From an uncultured Roseburia sp. (GTDB taxonomy: Bacteria; Bacillota; Clostridia; Lachnospirales; Lachnospiraceae): 64,000 nt of DNA. Under the pieces are notes generated by a model that searched no databases, was not told the DNA's origin, and worked only from the letters and a program-made list of their open reading frames with translations. The stretch covers positions 1 to 64,000 of the forward strand of contig CANPGM010000003.1 of assembly GCA_947573605.1 (NCBI GenBank), written 5' to 3'. The translations under genes and the position numbers were made by a program. Below are positions 36,551-42,709 of the stretch, in pieces. Position 1 is the stretch's first letter; each line of letters starts with the position of its first letter.

Positions 36551-37036
36551 ATGAAAGCGGGGTATGTTGAAACAGAGCGTCTTATTTTACGCGGTATTAC
36601 CAGGCAGGATGCTGACTTGATTGTAAAGTGGCGCGCCGATCCCGAGGTTTATAAATTTTTTCGGCTTCCGCATCGTCTGACGATGGAGGAACACTTGAAG
36701 TGGTACAGGGAGCGTTATCTTACGGACAGACAGCATTGTATCTGGATGGCGGTAAGGAAAGAAGACGAAGTCCCGGTTGGGATGTTCGGATTGAGAAAAT
36801 CAGGAAAGGAAGAGGCGGAAATCAGTTATCTGATTGCTCCTCGGATGCAGGGAAATGGATATGCGCAGGAGACGGCCGTCTCTTTGCTGTCATGGGCAAA
36901 AAAGGAATGGAATATCAGAACTGTTTTTGCGGAAATTCATTATGAGAACGGGCCGTCTGTCCGGTTTGTGCGGCGGCTGGGTTTTGAAGAAGCGGGGAAG
37001 AATAAGAATTTTCGGGTATATAAGAAAACAATGTGA
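36551..37036 (+). CDS. pseH: GNAT N-acetyltransferase, PseH-like
   Basis: This is a 161-aa RimJ/RimL-type GNAT enzyme. ETERLILRGITRQDADLIVKW starts the fold, with the acetyl-CoA loop in LIAPRMQGNGYAQETAVSLL and the C-terminal NGPSVRFVRRLGFEEAG. Its place between pseI and pseG suggests that it acetylates the 4-amino group of the UDP-sugar, the PseH step. GGAGGC precedes ATG 36551. The poly-G tract 48 bases upstream may affect its translation. The symbol rests on context more than on sequence. Confidence 0.78.
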   Translation: MKAGYVETERLILRGITRQDADLIVKWRADPEVYKFFRLPHRLTMEEHLKWYRERYLTDRQHCIWMAVRKEDEVPVGMFGLRKSGKEEAEISYLIAPRMQGNGYAQETAVSLLSWAKKEWNIRTVFAEIHYENGPSVRFVRRLGFEEAGKNKNFRVYKKTM

Positions 37037-37145
37037 TGATTTCCGGGCAGAGTGAAACGGAAAGTTTTGTTTCTGGTAATTCTGCTATTGGGGTATGCAG
37101 TCGACTGTTTTAAGAAAATAATAAGACAAAAGGTAAGAGGACGTT

Positions 37146-38198
37146 ATGATACTTTTTCGTGCGGACGGCAATAAAATAATCGGTTCCGGCCATATTATGC
37201 GCTGCCTTTCTCTTGCAGCGGCGTTTCGCCGAACGGGGGAAGAATGCACTTTTGTACTGTCGGACGATGCGTTTGCGTTGACCGTGCATAAAAACGGTTT
37301 TCCGGCCGAGATCTTGCATACGGATTTTAAACGGATGGAGTCGGAACTGCAGAAGCTTTTGGCGCTATTGAAAAGACTTCGGCCGACATGTGTCATCGTG
37401 GACAGTTATTATGTGACGGAGACTTATTTAAAAACCCTGAAAGAACAGCGCCCGGTTGTTTATATGGATGATCTTTCTGCTTTTGCTTATCCGGCCGACT
37501 GTCTTGTGAATTATAATATATTTGGCAGCTCTGCGGTGTATGAAACGCTTTACCGGGGGGCTGCCGCGTCTTTGCCGCAGCTTTTTCTGGGGCCTTCCTA
37601 CGCGCCGCTGCGGGAGGAGTTTAAACAGGTTAAAAAACGGCCGCAGCCTGTTCGGGTGAAAAATGTTCTGATTTCCACGGGCGGAGCGGATCCGGCTCAT
37701 CTGGGACTTCGCTGCGTGTGTTATCTTGCCAAAGCCAAAGGGAACTATGATGAATTTTGTTTTCACGTTGTCGTCGGAGCGCTGAATGCGGATGCGGATA
37801 AAATAACGGCAGCCGCGGAGGGTCTTAAGAATGTGGAAATTCTTAAAAACGTGAGCTCTATGAAGGATGTGATGCTGCATTGTGATCTGGCGGTTGCCGC
37901 CGCCGGAAGTACGCTTTATGAGCTGTGCGCCTGCGGCGTCCCGACGATTACTTATATTTTGGCGGATAACCAGAAGCAGGGGGCAAAAGCTTTTGAAAAA
38001 CAGGGACTTATGATATCGATTGGGGATGTCAGAGGAAACGATGCTGCGCCGGAAACGATCTTTCATGCAGTGAAAGCATTAAGCGATGACATGGAAAGAA
38101 GAATGGAGCTGTCGGCCGGAATGCAAAAAACAGTCGACGGCTGCGGCGCGGACAGACTTGCACAGGCATTGTCCGTGTGGGCGACGGGTATTTTTTGA
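37146..38198 (+). CDS. pseG: UDP-2,4-diacetamido-2,4,6-trideoxy-beta-L-altropyranose hydrolase
   Basis: PseG removes UDP from the diacetamido sugar before condensation by PseI. The 350-aa GT-B-like protein (MurG relative) starts with RADGNKIIGSGHIMRCLSLA, holding the conserved GxGHxxR motif with its histidine. It also has VVYMDDLSAFAYP, LLGPSYAPLREEF in similar form, ISTGGADPAHLGL and AAAGSTLYELCACGVPTI. The length is normal. It completes the set pseB, C, H, G, I, F needed for CMP-pseudaminic acid. Confidence 0.94.
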   Translation: MILFRADGNKIIGSGHIMRCLSLAAAFRRTGEECTFVLSDDAFALTVHKNGFPAEILHTDFKRMESELQKLLALLKRLRPTCVIVDSYYVTETYLKTLKEQRPVVYMDDLSAFAYPADCLVNYNIFGSSAVYETLYRGAAASLPQLFLGPSYAPLREEFKQVKKRPQPVRVKNVLISTGGADPAHLGLRCVCYLAKAKGNYDEFCFHVVVGALNADADKITAAAEGLKNVEILKNVSSMKDVMLHCDLAVAAAGSTLYELCACGVPTITYILADNQKQGAKAFEKQGLMISIGDVRGNDAAPETIFHAVKALSDDMERRMELSAGMQKTVDGCGADRLAQALSVWATGIF

Positions 38199-38330
38199 AA
38201 TGACGGAAAGAAAGACTTTTTGCGTGAAAAGGGATGCGTATGGCAGCAAATCTGTTTTTATGATTTGAAATTGCAGTCGTATCGGGGATATGGTAAAGTA
38301 AGGATAAATAAAACAGGAACCGTATCAGAT

Positions 38331-39227
38331 ATGAAACAGGAATTAATTGTTACCAGATATAAATTGCATAGTTGCAGTTCTTATATCCGTAAAGACATCC
38401 GCATTGCGCTTGTTGCAGATCTGCATGACCGTAAGCCGGATGAGCTGTTGTTTTTGCTTCGGAAAGAGCCGGTTGATTTTATTCTGGCAGCGGGCGATTT
38501 GATGGAACGCAGAGAAGAGGGCGTATCGGAATGGACGGAGGAAGCAATGCAGGAGTGGCAGGGGACGAAGGGAAAATGGCCTGTGTCCGATTTTCTTGCG
38601 AATGCTGCGGATGCGGCTGCCGGATGGTTATTTCCCGCGGAAAGACAGGAACGATCATGGAGCGAGGAAAACGGCAGATATTTTCTTCGGGAAGCTTCCA
38701 AAGTAGCGCCTGTTTATCTGGGAGTGGGCAATCACGAATGGTATTACCTGCCGAAGGATTATGAGGTGATGCAGAAATGCCATATAAGGCTGTTGGACAA
38801 TAAGGACGTCGTGGCGGAACGCGAAGCGGCGGCGGGTAAGGGCTGTATCTTAATCGGCGGTCTTTCCACCCGCTACGATTTGGAATGGTTAAAGCGGTTT
38901 TCCCGAAAGGAAGGGTACAAAATCCTGATCTGCCATCATCCGGAATACTATCTGCGTTTTATAAAAGGGACGCGATACGATAACTTTGATCTGATTGTTT
39001 CGGGCCACAGCCACGGCGGTCAGTGGCGGATCGGAGGACGCGGCGTTTATGCGCCGGGGCAGGGTATGTTTTCCAAATATGCTTACGGCATACACAATAC
39101 GGCCAAAGGCGCGCATGACGGAAAGCTGATTGTCAGCGCAGGGTGTGTGAACACGGTAAATGTACCGAGATGGGGCAATCCGTGCGAACTGGTTATAATC
39201 GAGATGAAAGCGGGCAGGTTGGATTAG
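38331..39227 (+). CDS. Calcineurin-like metallophosphoesterase (YkuE-type)
   Basis: This 298-aa metallophosphoesterase shows LVADLHDRKPDELL, AAGDLMERREE (GDxx metal ligand), GVGNHEWYY (GNHE), ICHHPEYY and VSGHSHGGQWRIG. The set of five motifs is complete. The ending SAGCVNTVNVPRWGNPCELVII fits the YkuE branch, which acts on lipid or nucleotide phosphodiesters. Its role in this polysaccharide cluster is not known. ATG 38331 has only a weak ribosome binding site. The frame is open upstream to 38220, so the N-terminus is uncertain. Confidence 0.8.
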   Translation: MKQELIVTRYKLHSCSSYIRKDIRIALVADLHDRKPDELLFLLRKEPVDFILAAGDLMERREEGVSEWTEEAMQEWQGTKGKWPVSDFLANAADAAAGWLFPAERQERSWSEENGRYFLREASKVAPVYLGVGNHEWYYLPKDYEVMQKCHIRLLDNKDVVAEREAAAGKGCILIGGLSTRYDLEWLKRFSRKEGYKILICHHPEYYLRFIKGTRYDNFDLIVSGHSHGGQWRIGGRGVYAPGQGMFSKYAYGIHNTAKGAHDGKLIVSAGCVNTVNVPRWGNPCELVIIEMKAGRLD

Positions 39228-39284
39228 CGGTAAATTATAATTTATCATAAAATATGCCATCGCGCATTTAGAAAGAAGAAAGAT

Positions 39285-39890
39285 ATGGCTTTAGAAAATA
39301 AACTTTATATTACAGATTCCACAGAACTGGCCAGAATGGAAGAAAAGATAAGTAAGAAAAAAGCTGTTGAATTATTTGAAAACGGATATCTGGACAATTA
39401 TGAAGCCGGGTCATTTCAGATGCTTGCGGCAATTCATAAATATTTATTTGATGAAATATATGAATTTGCGGGAAAAGTACGAACTGTAAATATTGCAAAA
39501 GGAAATTTTAGATTTGCGCCGGTGATGTATCTGCAGTCAGCGATTGAGAATGTTGAGAGGATGCCGCAGTCAACTTTTGATGAAATAGTTGAAAAGTATG
39601 TGGAGATGAATATAGCGCATCCATTCCGCGAGGGTAACGGGCGAAGCGCAAGGATATGGCTTGATTTAATTTTGAAAAAAGAGCTGAACATGGTCGTTGA
39701 TTGGAGTACAGTCGATAAGGAAGAGTATTTACTTGCAATGGAAAGAAGCCCAATTAAAGATATTGAAGTAAAATACGTTTTGAAACAGGCTTTGACTGAT
39801 AAGGTCAATGATAGAGAAGTGTATAGGAAAGGCATAGATTATAGTTATTATTATGAAGGTTATGCGATATACAAAGCAGAAGATTTATAA
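39285..39890 (+). CDS. Fic-domain AMP-transferase, class III (autoinhibited)
   Basis: Fic proteins transfer AMP or other nucleotides to target proteins. The 201-aa protein has the full active-site motif HPFREGNGRSAR starting at His112. The C-terminal helix carries S-Y-Y-Y-E-G (Ser187 to Gly192), matching the S/T-xxx-E-G/N inhibitory motif. Its position at the C-terminus places it in class III, like the small Neisseria Fic protein. No separate antitoxin gene is adjacent, which fits self-inhibition. It starts 57 bases after the phosphoesterase with AGAAGAAAGA upstream. The target is unknown; a maintenance or defence role for the element is possible. Confidence 0.85.
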   Translation: MALENKLYITDSTELARMEEKISKKKAVELFENGYLDNYEAGSFQMLAAIHKYLFDEIYEFAGKVRTVNIAKGNFRFAPVMYLQSAIENVERMPQSTFDEIVEKYVEMNIAHPFREGNGRSARIWLDLILKKELNMVVDWSTVDKEEYLLAMERSPIKDIEVKYVLKQALTDKVNDREVYRKGIDYSYYYEGYAIYKAEDL

Positions 39891-39905
39891 AAAATTGTAT
39901 TTGCA

Positions 39906-39924
39906 GGGGAGATGAAATCTCCCC
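39906..39924. terminator. Bidirectional terminator between fic and the small minus-strand gene
   Basis: GGGGAGAT-GAA-ATCTCCCC is a perfect 8-bp stem. It is flanked by AAATTTTTG on the right and, on the complement, by CAATTTTTTAT about 10 bases later. It ends the cargo operon before the recombinase region. Confidence 0.75.
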
Positions 39925-40076
39925 TACTCAAATTTTTGATTAATCGGCTGTATGCCTTCTTTTCTCGCATTGTGCGTTTGATTTTGATTCTCCGGCGTGA
40001 CTTTTTGCGTTACGCTGTTGAATTTGTTTTGATTTTTCTGTTCTTCTGCCTGTGATTTCTTATTTTTAGTATTCAT
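39924..40076 (-). CDS. 50-aa Asn/Gln/Lys-rich small protein, resembling small acid-soluble spore proteins
   Basis: This short frame on the complement starts at ATG 40074-40076 and stops at TAG 39924-39926. The product begins MNTKNKKSQAEEQKNQNKF and ends IQPINQKFE; it is very rich in Asn, Gln and Lys and has no hydrophobic core. The composition resembles gamma-type small acid-soluble spore proteins and the small Asn/Gln-rich proteins common in Lachnospiraceae. AAAGGG lies before the start, and a terminator follows. It is the only minus-strand gene in the element. A forespore-like promoter pattern is possible (GTATA, 18 bases, TACACTA on the complement, 40098-40127). The function is not established. 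Confidence 0.6.
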   Translation of the reverse strand: MNTKNKKSQAEEQKNQNKFNSVTQKVTPENQNQTHNARKEGIQPINQKFE

Positions 40077-40195
40077 TTTTCCCTTTCACCCCGTAGTTAG
40101 TGTAGACAAAAAGAATAAAAAGTATACCCCGGATGATTCAGATCATGCAAACGCCGAAAATCACTCTGATACACCGGAGACGCCTGTCCGCCGTC

Positions 40196-40222
40196 ATACC
40201 GGAGAATAAAACCGCATAAGCT
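40196..40222 (+). promoter_or_regulatory. Possible sigma-E-like promoter before the recombinase operon
   Basis: ATA (40196-40198), 16 bases, CATAAGCT (40215-40222) partly matches the Bacillus sigma-E pattern ATA-N16-CATACANT (6 of 8 in the -10). No convincing sigma-A promoter was seen in 40077-40255. This is weak evidence on its own. Confidence 0.25.
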
Positions 40223-40255
40223 GTCAGGATCAGGAGCAAACAAAAAGGCGTTCTT

Positions 40256-40435
40256 ATGAGTGAAATCGAAAAAGACAGAGTTGTATTTTCTCGGAGTTAC
40301 AGAAATCAAAAGAGAACGGTGATTCTGGAATTTCCAAAGCAGTCAAATCAGGCGGCAAATGACGCGCTTGCGGACAGACTCAAAGAACTTTATTTTCGAA
40401 AGTCTGAGAAGGAAGCGGGGGACGGTTATGAGTAA
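40256..40435 (+). CDS. 59-aa small protein translationally coupled to the recombinase
   Basis: ATG 40256 opens a 59-codon frame beginning MSEIEKDRVVFSRSYRNQKR and ending KEAGDGYE. The stop TAA overlaps the recombinase start (ATGAGTAA), so the two are probably coupled. The protein is charged and has a likely C-terminal helix (ANDALADRLKELYFRK). It has no family recognised here. Small genes next to large serine recombinases often encode the recombination directionality factor; the SP-beta RDF SprB has 58 aa. The size and position fit, but the assignment is a guess. Its ribosome binding site (AAAGGCG) is modest. Confidence 0.6.
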   Translation: MSEIEKDRVVFSRSYRNQKRTVILEFPKQSNQAANDALADRLKELYFRKSEKEAGDGYE

Positions 40436-42074
40436 AAAAGTGCGGACATTATTGAGAGTATCGTCAAGGCAGCAGCTTCATGAAAACGATATTCCGATTC
40501 AGAGGGCCGAGGCGAAGGCGTATATCGAGGGAAAGCCGGACTGGATTTTCGACGGCGAATACATGGAAAAAGCAGTATCCGCCTATAAAAACAGCGTAGA
40601 GGACAGAGAAGTACTGCTGCGGATCTTAGAGGATGCGAAAAAGCGTCAGTTTCAGGTACTGCTTGCCTATATGTCGGACCGAATCGGACGGAAAGAAGAG
40701 TACAGTACTTATGTGGCGGCGTTAAACCGTCTGGGCGTGGAAGTCTGGACCATTAAGGACGGACAGTTAAAAACAGAAGAACATATTGACCGGCTGCTTA
40801 ATTTTATCCGCTTCTGGCAGAACGAGGGCGAGAGCAGAAAGACCGGAATGCGGGTAAGAGACAGTATGCAGGAAATGGTAAAAAAGGGGCGGTTTATGGG
40901 CGGACGGGCGCCTTACGGATATCGCCTTATTGCGTCCGGGCTTGTCAGCAATCACGGAAGGCTGCTTAAAAAGCTGGAGATTGTGGAAGAACAGGCTTCC
41001 ATTGTCCGAAAAATTTACAGCCTGGCGGTATATCAGGGTTTCGGATACGAAAAAATAGCAAAGGCGCTAAACGCACAGGGAATACCTGCGATTACAACAG
41101 ACAAATGGAAATCCGCCACAATTGCAAGTATTTTAAAGAATCCGGTTTATATGGGCTATCCGGCGTACAATCGAAGGGTCAACCACGGGAGTTTTACAAG
41201 ACTTGACAGAAAAGACTGGGTCTATTCCGAGGAACAGATTGCAGAGCTTGTAATTGTACCGCCCCGGGTATGGGAGACGGCTCAGGAAATCAGAGAGGCG
41301 AGAAAAAAGACGCTTGCGGCGGCGCGGGAAGCAAACGGATTAAAGGAGAATGCTGCAGCGCCGTTTCGCACGGACGGAACGCTTGCTCTGACAGGGCTGG
41401 TTTTCTGCGGTTATTGCGGAAAACGGTTAAAAAACGGAAGCTGCATCAACCATTGGGTGATAAAATCAACCGGAGAGAAGAAAGCAGCCTATGCAGGGCG
41501 ATATCTCTGCCCGGAAAGGTGCAGAGAGCGGAACTGTTATGCAAAAGATTATCTGGAAGAGGCTGTTTTTCATGCGGCGGCCGGTTTTCTGAGTCATATA
41601 AAGACGATTGACATTTCAAAGGAGTATCACAGAAGGCGGGAACAGGAGATAGAACGTTTCAGAAGAGAGTTCTTTCGGACGGCAAAGGCGAGGAGAGAGC
41701 TGAAACTGGATATGGAAACATTGGAAGAAAAAATTCCGCAGGCGATCAGAGGGGAATATTATTTCAGCGCCGAAAAGCTGTCCAAACTGATAGCGGAAAA
41801 GGCGGAGACGTTTAAAGAACTTGCGGCGAAGGAAAGGGAGACAGAAGAACGGCTTCGGGAAGCGGAAGAATGTTACGGCGCGGACAAAAAAAGACCGACC
41901 GCCGCTTTGGACTGGGGCGAAGAATTTTTACATGCGGACACGGCGACAAAGCATATGATTTTATCCTCCTTTATTGACAAAATCATTGTAAAGAACGAAG
42001 AAATTGTGATAAAGTTAAAAGTAAAGCCCGGCGATTTTCAGGCGGAAACCGTTGATTTCGGCGTACCGGAATAA
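40428..42074 (+). CDS. Large serine recombinase (element integrase/excisionase)
   Basis: This 548-aa large serine recombinase has a resolvase catalytic domain at residues 1-150 (VRTLLRVSSRQQ with catalytic Ser12, AYMSDRIGRKEEY). A recombinase domain follows (GRFMGGRAPYGYRL, IAKALNAQGIPAI, ILKNPVYMGYPAYN), then a zinc ribbon (LVFCGYCGKRLKN, CPERCRERNC) and a long C-terminal coiled coil. The start at ATG 40428 is set by overlap with the small upstream gene. The last codons cross attR, so the Pro-Glu end and the stop codon are supplied by sleC DNA. In the excised circle the frame would run on for 28 residues from the left end of the element. It is the obvious enzyme for insertion and excision. 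Confidence 0.93.
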   Translation: MSKKVRTLLRVSSRQQLHENDIPIQRAEAKAYIEGKPDWIFDGEYMEKAVSAYKNSVEDREVLLRILEDAKKRQFQVLLAYMSDRIGRKEEYSTYVAALNRLGVEVWTIKDGQLKTEEHIDRLLNFIRFWQNEGESRKTGMRVRDSMQEMVKKGRFMGGRAPYGYRLIASGLVSNHGRLLKKLEIVEEQASIVRKIYSLAVYQGFGYEKIAKALNAQGIPAITTDKWKSATIASILKNPVYMGYPAYNRRVNHGSFTRLDRKDWVYSEEQIAELVIVPPRVWETAQEIREARKKTLAAAREANGLKENAAAPFRTDGTLALTGLVFCGYCGKRLKNGSCINHWVIKSTGEKKAAYAGRYLCPERCRERNCYAKDYLEEAVFHAAAGFLSHIKTIDISKEYHRRREQEIERFRREFFRTAKARRELKLDMETLEEKIPQAIRGEYYFSAEKLSKLIAEKAETFKELAAKERETEERLREAEECYGADKKRPTAALDWGEEFLHADTATKHMILSSFIDKIIVKNEEIVIKLKVKPGDFQAETVDFGVPE

Positions 42075-42082
42075 AGGATACA
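42050..42082 (+). repeat. attR: right junction of the element
   Basis: The element arm TTGATTTC (42052-42059), then GGC, the core GT (42063-42064) and host sequence ACCGGAATAAAGG. The stop codon of the recombinase (42072-42074) lies in host DNA. Joining the element halves gives an attP with 11 bases each side of GT, of which the outer 8 are perfect inverted repeats. Confidence 0.75.
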
Positions 42083-42648
42083 ATTTTACAATTACGTCCT
42101 CTACCGCGTTCGACCAGAAATTTACCTACGGCAGGAATATTTTCCGGAGTATTTCCGATATTGTAGACGAAATGTTTCAGAATTATCTGTCGCGGCCGAA
42201 TGTCCGCCAGCCGATTTTAACACAGTACTGCGACGGACAGCGTGTGACCTGCAGCAACTGGTTAAGCCAGTGGGGCAGTAAGTACTTAGGGGATCAGAAC
42301 TATGAGACAATAGAAATCATTCGTTATTATTACGGAAATAATATGTTTATAAATACCGCGGAGGAGGTATCGGGAATCCCGGCTTCGTGGCCGCGCGTCG
42401 ATTTAACCATAGGCTCTACCGGAGAAAAGGTACGCCAGATGCAGGAACAGCTTGCAAAAATCTCCGTAAGCTATCCTGCGATACCGGCCGTAACGCCGGA
42501 CGGGATTTACGGACCCGCGACAAGAGCGGCCGTCGAAAAATTTCAGTCTGTATTCGGACTTCCCGTTACGGGAATTGTGGATTATCGTACCTGGTATAAA
42601 ATCTCTGAAATATACGTAGCAGTCACGCGTCTTGCCGAACTGGTATAG
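42064..42648 (+). CDS. sleC: SleC-like spore cortex-lytic protein, 3' segment (gene interrupted)
   Basis: This is the C-terminal 194 codons plus stop of the gene that begins at 18734. It resumes with YRNKGYNFTITSSTAFDQ, exactly continuing NRVYTEW from the 5' segment. It goes on with GRNIFRSISDIVDEMFQNYL, FCDG-type QYCDGQRVTC, NWLSQWGSKYLGD and RYYYGNNMFI. It ends with a peptidoglycan-binding PF01471 domain (IGSTGEKVRQMQEQL, DGIYGPATRAAVEKFQSVF, VDYRTWYKI). No ribosome binding site lies in front. A TTG at 42052 opens the frame but is in element DNA, so this piece is unlikely to be expressed unless the element is excised. Confidence 0.85.
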   Translation, partial: YRNKGYNFTITSSTAFDQKFTYGRNIFRSISDIVDEMFQNYLSRPNVRQPILTQYCDGQRVTCSNWLSQWGSKYLGDQNYETIEIIRYYYGNNMFINTAEEVSGIPASWPRVDLTIGSTGEKVRQMQEQLAKISVSYPAIPAVTPDGIYGPATRAAVEKFQSVFGLPVTGIVDYRTWYKISEIYVAVTRLAELV

Positions 42649-42709
42649 CTTGGCTTTTTGCGGAATCTGTGATAAGATGTAAAAATATGAGCGACAATAG
42701 GAGAACTGC

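Larger units (their letters stand above)
19411..42064 (+). mobile_element. 22.65-kb serine-recombinase element inserted in sleC, carrying a pseudaminic acid polysaccharide locus
   Basis: The ends are defined by a GT dinucleotide at 19411-19412 and 42063-42064. Recombining them removes 22,652 bp and rejoins sleC in frame. All cargo genes but one read rightwards, in the order helicase, sugar transferase, glycosyltransferases, polymerase, flippase, pse genes, phosphoesterase, fic, small genes, recombinase. No phage structural genes, replication initiator, relaxase or conjugation genes are present, so it is neither a prophage nor an ICE. The recombinase as the terminal gene abutting the att site is typical for large-serine-recombinase elements. 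The arrangement resembles skin in sigK and SP-beta in spsM. Confidence 0.85.

Noticed and set aside
42052-42063. Independent start of the sleC 3' segment at TTG 42052
   Set aside because: The codons before 42064 belong to the element and the recombinase frame, and no ribosome binding site is present.
19411-42064. The element as a prophage or an integrative conjugative element
   Set aside because: No capsid, tail, lysis, relaxase, coupling protein or type IV secretion genes were found; only a recombinase and cargo.
18734-42648. Assembly chimera instead of an insertion in sleC
   Set aside because: The junctions share a GT core, the element ends form a symmetric attP, and the recombinase abuts the site. 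A chance misjoin would not give this. Read evidence would still be welcome.
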